64,000 bases of DNA from Maratus speciosus (GCA_963932465.1 OZ010786.1:596739038-596803037), one strand, 5' to 3'; shown: positions 1 to 12,256, numbered from the stretch's first letter. A program made the numbers and translations. Notes: generated from the sequence alone by a model not told the origin.

Positions 1-72
1 GCGCGTGAACTTGATTGATGTGACCTCGCTTTTAATCTTGCGGTTACTTCTCCCATTTAAGATAGGACGCTT
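1..72 (+). repeat. Dispersed repeat fragment, partner at 34,884
   Basis: This edge segment matches 34,884-34,954 in the same orientation (shared landmarks ATCTTGCGGTTAC, CTCCCATTTA and GATAGGACG). It is cut by the window edge, so its true length is unknown. No coding sense was seen. It is probably part of a dispersed element. Confidence 0.6.
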
Positions 73-458
73 ACCTATATCGCTTTGGGAATGGAGCTTT
101 AACGATTGCATGGATCAAGTCAGCGTTGCGACAGTCGTTGAAAACGCATTAATTTCTCTTTAAAGTCTTCTGGGAGATGCTTAAAAATAATAGTTTTTCT
201 CCTTATTGAATTGTTAACTCTTACGAAAAATCTAATGATTCTTCTTTATTCCCATGGCACATAGGGGGATTATCCCCCTGCGTCGTGAGTTATAATTAGG
301 CTTCCTTAACGATGGCATAACATTTAGTGTGAAAACGCACTCATCATCCTCTGATCATTTCCTTCTCTAGACACACAGCAGGATCAGTCCATCCTCAACT
401 ATAGATGGTGTTTACACATATTGAGAACGATTTTGGTGTTAACATAAAAAAACAACTA

Positions 459-1104
459 CAGTAGAGCGCCGATTATCCAAACAAGTCGGAACCGATACCA
501 GTTCGGATAAGTAAAAGTTTGGATAAATGGACAGACAATTTAAGGGATTCTTCTGACTATACAAAAAGTTTCGCACTTTAAAAAGCTTCGCACTTTTAAA
601 AGCTTCGCACCAGGCTTAGGACTGTCAGCATCAGTTAGTGCTTGCGTGTTTTAATTTTTTTTGTTTATTTTTTATGATTTAAACTTTTCTTTTACTCTTT
701 CTTTTTGCATTTTTTTTCTCGCTTCCTTCAAAGAGGACATTCTTTTCAATGCAGCGATCTCTCGAATTATTCTTAAATACGTTAGTTGAACGAGATCAGC
801 GTTCTTCTGCCGTTCGAGCCATTTCAAACATGCTTCCAAACATTCAAAGACTTCGTTATGTAATGGACCCGGGTCATTTTGAGAGCATTCGTTTTCATTT
901 TCTTCAATTCCTTTTTCTTTTTTACTGCACCCAACGATACCCTAACGATGATGCGATTTCGCATGCCAAATCTGAAGGGAAAAAATGAGAGAAACAGGGT
1001 GTATGGACAATTCCAAGTTCGGTTCAATCATTTTTTGAGAGAAATGGGCTGTTCGAATAATTGGAAGATTGCTAATTGGAGTTTCGATAATCGGCACTCT
1101 ACTG
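459..1104. mobile_element. Tigger/pogo-like non-autonomous DNA element
   Basis: The terminal inverted repeats read CAGTAGAGCGCCGATTATCC on the left and, on the opposite strand, CAGTAGAGTGCCGATTATCG on the right. TA dinucleotides flank both ends (457-458 and 1105-1106), the target duplication of the Tc1/mariner/pogo group. The TIR resembles the 'CAGTAGA..CGATTATCC' ends of Tigger elements. The 646-bp interior has short open frames (79 codons at 749-988) that I cannot match to a transposase, so I treat it as a deletion derivative. An internal triplicate GCTTCGCAC motif lies at about 571-610. Confidence 0.75.
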
Positions 1105-1681
1105 TATAAGCAACAGGTGGGGGGGGGGGGCTGACAATCTGTAATAACGTAATAATTGAAATATTGGCTGCTATGAACAAATATCGTCTGCTACTGAAAT
1201 GGCACGTGAATGAAGCGAATTGCTTGAAGGTTATATCTTTGTTCTTTACTGCGAGAATTATCATAATAATCTGTATGAAAATCATTTAGCATGTGATAAG
1301 TGGAATAAAAATTGTCACCATTGATGAAGAGGGGATCTATCTAAATGACTGTAATAAGAAAAGATCGATTTATTACCAGAGAGACTTACAACTTTGATTC
1401 ACACACTGCAATGAAAGTTTCTCTAAAGGAATTATGGTGATTCCTAGAATCTCTTACAGCGGAAAACTAAAGGCAAAAAAAGTTGAGAAAAATGCCAAAA
1501 TTAACTCTGCTTGTTGTCAAAACAATGTTCAAAGTCCTATTTCTAAAGAAGAAATTCCAAATTTTTATCTTACGGACGTTTAAAGAGTTGCGTTCCCCCA
1601 GGAGAAAACGAGCAGCCATACATCATAAAGTACATAAAAAGCATTTCTCGAAAAATTGACAAGAGAAGCTGGAATTAAGTG
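1105..1681. other. No feature seen
   Basis: AT-rich DNA with a 12-base G run near 1119-1130. No coding, RNA or terminal-repeat signal was recognised. Confidence 0.5.
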
Positions 1682-1683
1682 TA

Positions 1684-3145
1684 AGGTTAGTTGGGGTAAC
1701 TGGACCCACGAGGTTACTAGGCCATACGCCATTTTATAAAAAACTACTGATGTTTTTTAAGTTTTAGCTCTTGTGAACAATGCACCTTAAGTTCTACTTC
1801 CTAAAACAACGTGTGTCAACTCAATCATAACTCTCACTTTGCTGTGATAGGTTGTCAAAAAATTACGTTTCTTTTTTTAAAAACAAATTCAATATTGTTG
1901 AACTTCCTTTTCTTTTTATTAAAATACTGTAAGTACTTTTATTAAACAACCTTTTTTTTTAGATTTGGCATATAACTACATCTATATTATTAGGTATCTA
2001 TACATATTTACTTTATGTTTCAAATGTAAGCCCGGTGTCCCAGTTACCCCATATATTTTTCAAAAATGGGGTAACTGGGACATGTATCCGGGGTAACTGG
2101 ACCATGCTGGATCCAGTTACTCCAATAGTTATAAATAATTTTTTGACTTTCTCTTACTACGGGAAATAAATTTATCCATTGTTTTTTGCTTAGAATAAAG
2201 AAAATCATAGATTGCCTTATTAAAATTACGTAATAACATTTTTAAAAAGCATATTTGGTTTTATCAAACAAATTTCTTGACCCCTTGAGAGGCGGTGATG
2301 CCGTTATGGCATCACATAATCTTAATCCCTAATTGCCACATTGGCGCCGGAATTTTATAATGAAAATTTCACGAAGTATTTTACTAAGTATGCGAAAATA
2401 TACTTTTATTTGTTTACAAATAGATTCTCTTGTTAACACTGGTGTATTAAATTATTTAAACCTTTTTACGAATGCAAGTACCATGCCCCTGAAAGCGAGA
2501 TAACCTGAAGCGAGAACAATAAACTTTCCCCCATATAATGCGACTCCTGGATACAGATAAAGTATTTAAGTACTTACGTAGCCGTTTGTTCATAGATTTA
2601 CCTTGCTATTTCTTTCCTTAAAATACCCATGTGACTTGTATACTTATTACCTCTACTAAAGTACATAAGTACAAACTTAATTTTTATGTTTTGGTATAAA
2701 TAAATCTAATATTTTCACTTTTAGTGCTTTTTTTAGACACATTGACAGCAAAGGTTCCCCTTACAACGCTCATTAGTTGATATATAATTTACATGATCTG
2801 CCTGGTTTAAATTTTTTAAAGTTTTTTACACTTTTTCAAACAGGACCTGATATTCCATAGGAAAAAAAATAAACGCGTGTGGAACATAGACCCTCCTGGT
2901 CCACTTACCCCATTTTTATGGGGTGACTAGACGCAAGAGGAAAGAAAGATTAAATATGCATATTTTTATATTTTTAAATATTAAAATGTAATTTTGAACA
3001 TTTCTGTCTGATAGAGGGAAACTAACTGTACACATTTACTGAAGTTCAGACTTTAATTCAAATGAACATTAGTTTTTTGAAGCTGAATTGTCAGTAGCTC
3101 CAGAGTCACATTGTAAAATTATGGCCCAGTTGCCCCAACTAACCT
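1684..3145. mobile_element. TA-flanked inverted-repeat element with internal GGGGTAACTGG motifs
   Basis: The ends form an inverted repeat (AGGTTAGTTGGGGTAACTGG on the left; the right end on the opposite strand has C for T at one place) with TA at both outer sides. The terminal motif GGGGTAACTGG recurs in both orientations inside the element, at about 2038-2118 and 2898-2930, making short hairpins. There is no transposase. An older TTAA-type element sits inside it. The TA duplication suggests the Tc1/mariner/pogo group, but the TIR is not one I can name. Confidence 0.65.
2281..2499. mobile_element. TTAA-type miniature element (decayed ends)
   Basis: It is similar along its length to the element at 28,954-29,160: CCCCTTGA start, a GGTGAT...ATCAC hairpin at 2294-2315, GGCGCCGGAATTTT, then ACACTGGTGT and ACGAATGCAAGTACC near the end. 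The flanking TTAA has decayed to TTGA on the left and ATAA on the right. It is nested inside the 1684-3145 element, so it is younger than that element. Confidence 0.6.
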
Positions 3146-3349
3146 TATACGGTTTAATCATATTTCAACCAAGTCCTCTGATGTTTCACCAATGAATTAC
3201 TGTAAGTTTGGACTATTAAAACAAGCTCTTGCAAAACGCCGACCAGCTACGTCGAGTGAACTCTAGAAATGTGTGGTGAAGGAACTGAATAAAATTCTAC
3301 TTCCTGTTTTTCAAAAAGCCCTACATTCTTGGAAGTCCCGCTGCCATAT

Positions 3350-3528
3350 CATGGTTCGTACGCCTCTTTGAATTTTGCAGACCAGAAAATTTTTTGGCAC
3401 CAGTATTATCTTATAGAAAATCTCTTCTTAAACGAAGCGAAATTTTGGGCGATTAACCTTGATTTCTTTTTCTATAAAAAGATACTGATAGTTTTCCTGG
3501 AGAAATAACGGTATCCGTACGAACCATG
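3350..3528. mobile_element. Miniature inverted-repeat element, CATGGTTCGTACG ends
   Basis: The inverted ends are CATGGTTCGTACG / CGTACGAACCATG. The flanks are CATAT and TATAT (4 of 5 bases alike). Sister copies at 23,505 and 55,562 have the same ends and about the same length (171-179 bp without inserts). The superfamily is uncertain; a 5-bp duplication would fit some hAT-like groups. Confidence 0.65.
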
Positions 3529-3718
3529 TATATGACAGTCCACAACAAGGGCTACCAAATAGAACAGATTAAAACATAATTGTTTTAATTTATGTATTTT
3601 AATTTTGTTGACAAAATCGTTCCCAATATGTGTAAACACACTCTGTAGCTTTAATTGTTTTTAAATGTAAGAAAATGAAAGCTTAAAAAACGTTTAAATC
3701 TTATTGGTGTTTAAATTC

Positions 3719-3793
3719 AAGGGACCGTACAAACTACAAAACTACAGCCGCCATTTTGGTGTCAGTGCTCAAGCTAGTATTCGGGGTCTAGAC
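3719..3793. repeat. Solo arm of the palindromic element family seen at 13,800
   Basis: AAGGGACCGTAC...ACAGCCGCCATTTTGGTGTCAG resembles the right arm of the palindrome at 13,800-14,064. A further partial match lies near 45,541-45,590. Only one arm is present here. Confidence 0.4.
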
Positions 3794-4434
3794 ACACAGC
3801 ACTGTCAGTTCTTCCTCAGCTAGCTTTAGTTTTTTACTTTCTGATGTGTAAGTCTCTTGAAGCAAAAGTGCTTTAGATTGCAATATTTCTATAAAAGTGT
3901 CAACCAAATTGTCGTTTCTCTTTAACGTGCAGTTATAGTTTAAACTCCAGGTGAAGGTAAATTGCTTTCTTGCCCCGAAATTTTCTCTCACCGTAAAATA
4001 TTCACAAAGACATAGTGCTATATCACTAATATCACGTATACGCAGTGTACAGTAATTATTTTTCAGAAACACTTTTTCTGAAAACTAATAAATGCCTCAT
4101 AAATTCTGCGATTAAATGAGACGAAATTTCCCTTTCAGAAAGAATTATTCTAAGAAATAATTACTGCTCTTCTCCTATGACAGAGAGGTCACTGTCATTT
4201 TCTGGTTTAAACACATTTTGATACACTCTGTAAACTGCTTATTAAGCGATACACCATTATCGAACTGCAGTACTCTCTTTGCTCTACAATTCTTATACAC
4301 CTAGATCAAAGAGTTTTCACTGGTTATTCAAACGGTCATTAAAACTTCACTTCGGATGTAGCGGTTGTCTTCAAATATCAAATCCTCGAAATCAAAATAT
4401 CTCCCGCACTCCCCCTCCCATTTTTTAACCCTTT
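3794..4434. other. No feature seen
   Basis: AT-rich sequence. The 94-codon open frame on the minus strand (3788-4072) has no recognisable domain and lies next to a repeat arm, so it is not called as a gene. Confidence 0.45.
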
Positions 4435-4438
4435 ATCG

Positions 4439-4638
4439 GGCAATGGTATTATATTAACCACTTAATATTTATTGAAAATTGATCGACTTGAATCTGAATT
4501 TTTATTAAAATATTTTGTTTTGATAATGCACGTGAAGAAACAAAAGTTTTAAAATTTCAAATCAATTTGTTTGCATATTCTGGTGGCAGTGAATCTTTTC
4601 AACGTTTCAGCTACAGAATTAACTTGCCCGAAAAAGGG
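4439..4638. mobile_element. TTAA-type miniature element, 200 bp
   Basis: TTAA flanks at 4435-4438 and 4639-4642. The inverted ends are CCCTTTATCGGGCAA and TTGCCCGAAAAAGGG. An internal ATTCTGGTGGCAG motif is shared with other TTAA elements in the window. The TTAA duplication and CCCTTT ends suggest mobilisation by a piggyBac-like transposase (inference). Confidence 0.8.
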
Positions 4639-4696
4639 TTAATGCATTTTTCTTAAAACTGAGGGGGGGGCGGGGTGTCCGCCCTACGCTCGCAAA

Positions 4697-5468
4697 TAGT
4701 GTTGCCAGATGTTTCGCGTAAATCTGGGCTCCAAATGCTCTAGACATCATTATTTCATACAGGTTATTTCGCATTTTTAATCGCACGTAATCCTGCCATT
4801 ATATTAGGGGCGGTCGATAAATGATGTCACACTTTTTTCAATATTTTTGAACCCCCTCCCCCCCTTTGTCACACTTCACCATAACCCCTCCCCCCCTTGT
4901 CACATGTCACGCTATATTACATAAACATATACTTGCAGTTCAGATACAATGCACTACGTTATTGATCATATTTCAAATTTTATTTTTAAACTTTAACTAT
5001 GTGTTTTAACAACATTTGTGAGCATAACAATAAAAATCTTTCATGCATTTATTTTGTATGAAATAAGATTAAGGTTTGTAAGTAAAACATAATATACAAT
5101 AGTAATGAAATATTAATTCGAAAGATCAGTTGCAAACAGTCGTATTTTGGAATTTGAAATGGAATTTAATATATTTGGCTTTAAATCTTTTTTATAGACG
5201 CAAAATACTTTAATTTTAAAATAACTTCAAAATTTAATCTGCTGATTTTTAATGCTTTTATTTGAACCAAAATGTGTAATGTCACATTTCTTCTTATCCA
5301 CTCCCACCCCCTTGTAACAAACTTTCACGCTTTCATGATTTCCCCCTTCCGCCCTCTCCAAGCATGGCATCATTTGTGGAAACCCTCTTAGGCGAAGAAA
5401 ATTATTTTAAAATACTGGTGTCCAGAGTATTTCAAGGCACGATTTACGCGGGACGCCTGTCAACACTA
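4697..5468. mobile_element. hAT-like non-autonomous element, host to a nested insert
   Basis: The ends form an inverted repeat around GTGTTGCCAGATGTTTCGCG / CGCGGGACGCCTGTCAACAC. The 8-bp flanks are CTCGCAAA and CTCCCAAC (6 of 8 alike), which fits a decayed hAT duplication. The end motif matches the smaller CAGTGTTGCCA family elsewhere in the window. Most of its length is the nested element at 4807-5387. Confidence 0.6.
4807..5387. mobile_element. Harbinger-like miniature element nested in a hAT-like element
   Basis: Inverted ends GGGGCGGTCGATAAATGATG / CATCATTTGTGGAAACCCTC with TTA on each outer side (4804-4806 and 5388-5390), the duplication of PIF/Harbinger elements. The subterminal regions contain CCCCCTCCCCCCC and repeated TGTCACA motifs. 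There is no open frame of note. Similar GGGGTGGTC-type elements are common in arthropod genomes; the superfamily is inferred from the TTA. Confidence 0.55.
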
Positions 5469-6841
5469 CTCCCAACCTCCCGCCGAGTCTACACAGGGTC
5501 TTAAAGCATGCCCATTTGATATGTTTTTTATTATTATTATGGAATATTAAATGATATTAAGGACTAGCGGCGATCTTCTGTAATCGGGTTGCCATTCATT
5601 TCCCTGTGCCAGGGGGGGGGGGTATTTTGGTGCCTAAGGCCTCATCCACCGTTGTCTCAACTGCTGACGTGTGATTCATAAAAAAACATTAATTACACAT
5701 ATTTTTATGTATGCTAAGAGATTATGTAAGCATTATTTATGCTAAAAGCTCTTACATAAATCATATTTTAGAAATTCTTAAATATGCTTAAATAAATAAG
5801 TCTGAAATTACGCAAACAAGCATTATTCTTTATGCAATTGAAGTTTTTACAGGTTTCGTAATAGCGCAGTGGAGGTGCAATGTCTCGTTCTTAGGTATAA
5901 AAAGAAATTGCGATGAAATCTCTAATATGATATAATTTATTACTAAAACATTCCATAAAGCTAAAGTACATCATTTTTGGGTTTAATTCACAACTTTCCA
6001 CTTTTTTTCTCTATGTATTTCAAAAACATCCTGTTCCGAACACATATTTTAAAAGCTACATGAAAAATACATCAATTTCAAAGCCGACATTCCATCAATA
6101 GGAATAAAGCTTTAATATTAACTAAAAATACCTGTCGAACATAAAATGTTTTCCCAAAATACACGTTTAAATCTTTTTCACTTCGGTCTGTATAAAATTT
6201 GTTATTTAAAATTTTTAAATATCTTTTTTTAAAACTATATAATATGAACTTTAAAAAAAGTTAATATTTTAGTTAAAAGGTCACAAATAATAATAATACA
6301 GACGTTAAAACATACGGGAGGGTTGAATACTATATGGGTATGGGAGACCTGACCCAATTTGTTTTAAATTCAAATATTTCTGAAGAGAAATCAGGATTTT
6401 AAGAAAAAGCAAAATAACTTTATGCTACATGCTTTAATTATTATAAAAAATAATTTTGAAAATATTATGCTTAAATCGCAAGTCAGAGGAGGACAACTTA
6501 GGTTTTTGTTTTAAACAGGATTTTGTCTGAGCAGGTATAATTGTACAGCAGGAAAAATGAAATGTTAACGTTTATTCCTTTAGAGGTAGGTTCCGTTTTC
6601 CTAGGGTTTCATGTACTATTATGTCCGGATTTAGGAGCCACTGTGCCACTTTTTTTGTCTCCTTGTCTTACATTTTGTGACACTCGACCTGGCAACTATA
6701 GTTGTCAGATAGTTTGGCTTCATCTCACTATATTCATCCGGGTGAAATGTGTCTAAATACCTTCCTAAAGTTTATAAAGTTTCCTAAATTTCCTATTTCC
6801 TAAAGTTCTATGTTCTTTTGCAGCCGTATGAGCACTTATCA
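5469..6841. other. No feature seen
   Basis: AT-rich DNA with a G run near 5612-5621 and an imperfect small palindrome at about 5710-5765. The 71-codon open frame at 6541 has no domain I recognise. Confidence 0.5.
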
Positions 6842-6845
6842 TTAA

Positions 6846-7061
6846 CCCTTTGATTACGGGGCTCGGACGTATGTCGTTTCAGTGACTATTTATGTATTCT
6901 ATTCGCACCACTTTTTGAAAAAATTCTCTGCCATACACTTACATTAGAATACTTTCCAGGGACTTCTACCATTAGGAAGACCATTATTTTACCTTTTGTA
7001 AATTGTAGTGCGAGTGAATGCATAAATAGACCCAAGTACTAGCCCGTAATCTAAAAAAAGG
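6846..7061. mobile_element. TTAA-type miniature element, 216 bp
   Basis: TTAA at 6842-6845 and 7062-7065. Inverted ends CCCTTTGATTACGGGCT-type and AGCCCGTAATCTAAAAAAAGG. A short GACGTATGTC hairpin is near the left end, and GCACCAC / GTAGTGCG lie internally. Confidence 0.75.
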
Positions 7062-7130
7062 TTAACATCATTTAAGACTGCTGCTTTCATACTTAGTCAT
7101 TTCCACTGTTTCTATTTACCTATTGTAATA

Positions 7131-7940
7131 CAGTCGGACCTCTATTTAACGAAGTTGCTAAATCCCGAAAAAAAGTTCGTTATATGGAAAATTCGTTAAA
7201 TAGAGAGTCACCTTTTAAAATACTTTAAACTACATAAAACATATTTTAAACCCTTAAACACTAAATATATTTTTCAAAAAGTAATTAATCAATTAATCAC
7301 ACTTCTTGTATAAATTATATCTATTTGTTTTATATATTTTACCCTTCAAAAAGAAACTTGCAAGGGAAATAAGAATGACACAAAACATTGTCTGAAAATA
7401 CATTGTATTTTTAGTTAAAAAAATAATTTTACACTACAATCACGATTTTGTATTAGGGTCGATAAGCTGTTTTGAGGAATACCAAATTTTAAAGCAATAT
7501 TCTTTTTCTTCAGGCTTTTATCCACCACATCAAGATTTTTTTTTCTTTTATGCCAAGCACTTTCTCTTTGACATTTTCGAGCTAAAAGAACCGAAATTAC
7601 CAGCACGACTGAATGATCAGACACTTCTTGGATGAAAAGCAAATAATCACAGCGATTTTACTGCTCTCGGTGAGTTAGGTGCTGGTAAGACCTGTTCATG
7701 GTCATTGATCATCATAAAATGTGTTAAAAGAAAGAATAAGTTTGAAATGTCCAGTAATATTTTGACAAATAGGGAGAAAAAAATTTTAGATTCCAAGAAA
7801 AAGTTCGTTAAATAGAGAATGCACTTCGCTATTTGGAGGTTATTTTACGAAGACATTCGTGAAATGCTCTTGGTCCCAAGGAAAAGTTCGTAAAATAGAG
7901 AAATTCGCAAAATAGAGGTTCGTTAAATAGGGTTCGACTG
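7131..7940 (-). mobile_element. Tigger/pogo DNA transposon remnant
   Basis: Inverted ends CAGTCGGACCTCTATTTAAC and, on the opposite strand, CAGTCGAACCCTATTTAACG, with TA on both sides (7129-7130, 7941-7942). Several TTCGTTAAATAGAG copies lie just inside both ends. The 810-bp body keeps a piece of transposase on the minus strand, so this is an internally deleted pogo/Tigger element. Confidence 0.88.
7415..7642 (-). pseudogene. Fragment of Tigger transposase (CENP-B N-terminal helix-turn-helix)
   Basis: The 75-residue minus-strand frame contains KRKKNLDVVDK followed by IALKFGIPQNSLSTLIQNRD. This is the signature of the CENP-B-type N-terminal DNA-binding domain of pogo/Tigger transposases, where a Lys-Arg-rich start is followed by a recognition helix of the form 'FGIPxSTLSTIxKNR'. 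In the family this domain binds the transposon ends. About ten residues of the first helix are missing, and no catalytic DDE domain remains between here and the right TIR. It lies inside the element and reads toward its left end. It is a dead remnant, not a host CENP-B-like gene: the flanking TIRs and its short length make that clear. Confidence 0.8.
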
Positions 7941-7942
7941 TA

Positions 7943-8324
7943 TTTAAATGGAAAAAAGTTCCTATCAAGTTATCCATTTATATTTCCTTCATACAGTGGT
8001 TAATTTTTTGCATCTTTAATAAGTTTTAAACATTATATTTTCCATCACACCATTTTACTGTAGCTTTACAGAATAAATTTACATTCTTTTTTTTATATAT
8101 GACCATTAACCTTTCATTATGCACAGAGTATAATAAAAATATTTCCGAAACCATTCAATTAAGGGAGTTTTGAGCATCTGGTAAACCCTCCCTCGCATTG
8201 ACTGGGTCAAGCCTGCCCACATGGTACTTTTCTAAAGAATAGTACTTTGTTATGTTAAGCTTAACTCACTGTACAATCTTTATGCCTGGAACGAAAGCTC
8301 GGTATTTCTGCATTACTTAAAACC
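7943..8324. other. No feature seen
   Basis: AT-rich spacer between a Tigger and a Tc1 element. Confidence 0.5.
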
Positions 8325-8326
8325 TA

Positions 8327-10001
8327 CATTGGGTGGTCAAATTATTAGTTACACGGCTAAAATCTACATTTTGATGAACTTAAAGCTATATATTTTTGTT
8401 TACTGGTAGATTGTTAAGCTATTTTAGGTATATTTGGACATAATGCAAATGGTTTAAAAATAAAAACAAACTTTCGTTCATAAAATAGAAATTTATTATG
8501 AAAAAACTTAGCGCAAGTATTTCAAGACAATATGCTCAATATTTCGTCAAACATGCCTTAGCATCAATAATGGCCTATACTCTTTTTGGCATGCTCTGTA
8601 TACATTTTATTTATATTTTCTGCCGTTCCTCTTCATGCTGCCAGACCTTAAACAAGACTTCTATCAAGTTTCTTTTGATCCTTTTCGCTTTAGAAGTTCC
8701 CAGGCATTCTCGATCGGGTTTAAATCCGGAGAATTTTGCGGCCATAGCAAATACTTACTTTCTAATTAGTTAAGAAATTTGTTATTGTCTTCGCTTTATG
8801 AAATGGCTTCGAGTCATGCATGAAAATACATTTGGAGGCATCGAAAAATCCTTCCTTTATTTGAGGGACAAACTTTCCTTCCAATACTTTTTTACACTGA
8901 ACCTGATTCATCACGATATCCACATTGTAAAGACTGCCTGTACCACTTCCAATGATGACAGACCATATTATGACCTTAAGTGAGTGCTTGACCGTCTCTG
9001 AAATACAGCCCGATTGACGTTTTTCGACTTTTCTTAGTCGAACAAATGAAAACTTGTCTGTCATTATTTCAATGTGAAACTCATAGGAGAAACAAATCTG
9101 AAAATTTTCACAATTATGTACGAAGAGGTATTTTGAGGAATTAAATTATTTATAGTACGCAGAACACAAAAAGAAGAACTACTCTATTCACATTTTCAAG
9201 TCTTCAGCGGTCATGTGTCGAAGTTGTTTGGTTCAAGACAAACACTTTAATTTCATAGCTGAAGTCAGTTTGGGTTTCTTGGCTAACCTGCGGCATTTAA
9301 ACCCCAATTCTGCAACACGGCGACTTGTTGTTCTGGTAGAAATAGTAGCCAGTTTAATTTACGATTCTTGTCAATACTTTTGTGGTTTTTTGTCTGTTTT
9401 CAAGACAAATGAAACAGATTTTTCGTTCATCTCGAGGCATAGTGAAGTGTCGACACCCACAATTTCCATACCTTTGACTCTTTATGGAAACGATGTTATC
9501 AAGTTTAGATTTCATTCGGCTTACAGTCATTGGGGATGTAGGTCAAGGAATAGAAATCTGTCTTTGTGAATAATGGGAATGCTTTAACAATGCAGTGATA
9601 TCTGAAATTACCACCGAAAACAAATCTTTACTTTTCCCCTTATTTAACAACTGTTGTTAAAGTCTGACACTACAAAAAATAGAGAATTACGATAATTAGA
9701 ATCCACAATACACTAATTAGCCCACATTTGAACAGAATTCACCATAAAAATATCGAAAACCATGTCTTTTTCATAACATTCCTAATACACGTTTTTTTAC
9801 ACTAAAAGATACTTACACTATTAATAACACCTCTTAAATGTCAACTGTCAGTTACGTCAGTACTAAAACCTGAAGACAATACTGCCAGCATTTAAATCCA
9901 AATACATGGGGAAAAGTTTACAAATTTAAGCCAGTTTTTAAGTGTAGAACTTAAAAAAGTAAGAATATTTGCAGCGTAATTAATAATTTGGCTACCAACT
10001 G
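8327..10001 (-). mobile_element. Tc1-family DNA transposon, full length, inactive
   Basis: The ends match as an inverted repeat at 20 of 25 positions counted with the flanking TA (CATTGGGTGGTCAAATTATT on the left; CAGTTGGTAGCCAAATTATT on the right, opposite strand). TA lies outside each end (8325-8326, 10002-10003). The length of 1,675 bp is normal for a Tc1 element. The transposase reads on the minus strand and is broken by frameshifts and stops, so the copy is old. Confidence 0.92.
8536..9442 (-). pseudogene. Tc1 transposase pseudogene (DDE type)
   Basis: Read on the minus strand from a likely ATG (MPRDER) at 9440-9442 to the family-typical end SMPKRV..IIDAKACLTKY and stop at 8536-8538, about 302 codons against roughly 340 in the family. 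The N-terminal part keeps the second helix-turn-helix (TISTRTTSRRVAELGFKCRR, then KKPKLTSA). The catalytic region keeps all three acidic positions: Asp in MTDKFSF, Asp in FMHDSKPFHK and Glu in NSPDLNPIENAWELLKRK. At least one frameshift lies between the second Asp and the Glu, and stops occur in the N-terminal third. The intact enzyme would cut and paste DNA at TA sites. This one cannot be functional. Confidence 0.92.
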
Positions 10002-10003
10002 TA

Positions 10004-12256
10004 CTTACTTAAATTTCTGTGATATATTTTAGCTGCAAAAACCTTGCAAAATATTACTAAAAAACACAACTTTTAGATGGAAAACGCCTCGCAATTGATT
10101 TTTTCCACACTTATTTCGATTATCTGTATAAAACAAAGACTGTTGTTTGTGCATTCCAGTACCTTTGGTTGACACCTATTCATAAAACTCTGAAATTCTT
10201 TTAAATATGAAAACTAAGGAGTGTGTCAATCTTTCCTAGTCTGCCCTATAGGGGAATAAATCAAGGTGCTTAGAGCTCTAACTGAATTTATTCACAGACT
10301 TTTTCATCTTATTTATTTACAGATAAATGTTTCGAATTCTATGATTAAATGTGGTGACTACGAAGTTTGTGGTTCCAATATTAAATAGAAAATTTCCAAT
10401 CTCAAATAGTGGCCGCAGACTCCTTCGAAATTCCAGGAAGCTCACAGAAGATATTATATACACAATTTTATTTGCTAAAATATAATATTATCTAAAGTTA
10501 CATCTTTCTGATTTTTTAAATATTTCATGAAGTCATATATTTTACATTTTAAGTACTGCAACCAGAAAAAATAATTCAAAACGTTATACATGATTAAATT
10601 TGATTATATTTAGATTAAAGCAGTTAAGATATCTCCTGATTCAAGCTATGCTGGTGTTTCATATCAGTAAGTTAATAAAAAACGAAAGAGTTTAAGTGTA
10701 CCTACGCAAACCGCTTAAAGACTACAAGCCAAACACAAGGTTTCGTGACGTCACTTCGCGGAGCTTACGCCAGCAGAGAAGAGCACAGACTTATTTAAAA
10801 CATATCAATACTTTCCTCTACATTCCAACTTAATTATCACAGTATACGGAAAAAATTATATACATACTTGTAGTTTAAAGACGCCAATTAAGCGTTTTTC
10901 ATTCAATTTTGAATACTCCTCAACAATAAAAATAAAGATACTATATTTATGAAATAATATCACTGTGTCAATGAAAATGTGCCTCAGTATTAAAGTTAAG
11001 AGTACATGAAAGAAAATTGGATCGTTAATAAGGGAAAAAAAAACCAAGTATTAAATTTATTTTACTGAAAAGTTTTTATTATATTTATTCTTCTTTGAAA
11101 TTTAGAAACAATATCAATTATCTGCTTTCTATATATTCAAAAACAAGACATTATACATATATAAATTTTCAGTTTAAACACATATCAATTGAATTATTTT
11201 GCTTTCAATTATTTCACTTTCAAAAATAAATAAATACTAATAAGTGTGCCAATCAAAACCCACATTTAAAATTAAGTTAAATTGAAAGCAAAGTGAATGT
11301 CAAATAAAAGCAAATTCAATTTGTGTTCCATTTTTATTATTTATTGTGGCCTGAAATTATACAGTAAATATTCTATTAAATATCTAGTGATTTGAAACCT
11401 TCACATAACAAATTTAGTATAAATAAATAGTAAAATTAAAGCATATATGAAATTAAATATTCAAACAGAGAAATGTTTTGTACGTACTGCAAACTCTACT
11501 TATCAAAAATGGGTAATTTTCACATAAAATCCATTAGAATTGATAAACATAAAACTCTCATTATAAAACAAAAGAAAGTCATGAAATAGAAAATTATTAT
11601 TATTATTTTAATTTTGTGTTAGTTTAACATATTATGTAAGGTACAAGCAGTAGATTTTTTTAAAGTGTACTGAAACATGACAGAGGGGAAAAAAAGAAGA
11701 AGAAAGAAAACACTTTCATTAATCCAAATTACAATTTTCCTAACTTATGTTCATTTTCCTCGGATATTTGAGATTTAACTGCTAAAAAACAAAGAGAAAC
11801 CAAAATCCTTCCACGAAAATATTTCATTTCCAAAAATAATGTTGTGTGGGCTGTTTAAATGATTGAGTTCACATGTTTTAAGCTTAAAATAATCAATATT
11901 TATGAGATGAAAAGTATAATCTAGACTAGATGGAAAAGTAAATTTATAATTATAGAAAAATTATTTTATTTATTGTTATTTTTAATTAAACATTAAAATG
12001 TATATAAAAACACACAATTTTTTCGAAGAGGTTGTGGGGGAGGGGGATCTCGCCAACATCTGTTTTGCATAAGGGTTTTGCCTTCCAAGTCTTATGAATT
12101 AATTGTTTACAGTGGTTGCAAAAATAAGAGATTCAAACACATTATCCCCATATCTCCAGTTTTCAGGTATAAACATGGTTTATGTAACAAATATTATAAA
12201 AGGAATTTTTTCAAGATATTAAGACTTTAAGATTAAAACACAACAATAAATTGGTA
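10004..12256. other. Long AT-rich stretch without recognised features
   Basis: No terminal repeats, coding domain or RNA gene were recognised in 2.2 kb. Minor points are a GTGACGTCAC palindrome near 10,745 and a GGGGGAGGGGG patch near 12,036. The short open frames here are typical chance frames of AT-rich DNA. Confidence 0.5.

Noticed and set aside
749..988. 79-codon open frame in the first Tigger-like element
   Set aside because: I could not match it to a transposase domain, and the element is too short to be autonomous.
1119..1130. G run as a regulatory quadruplex
   Set aside because: A single run; isolated G or C runs recur in this AT-rich DNA without consistent context.
3788..4072. 94-codon minus-strand frame
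   Set aside because: No domain, no neighbours, composition like surrounding AT-rich DNA.
9213..9569. 118-codon plus-strand frame
   Set aside because: It is the shadow of the minus-strand Tc1 transposase helix-turn-helix region.
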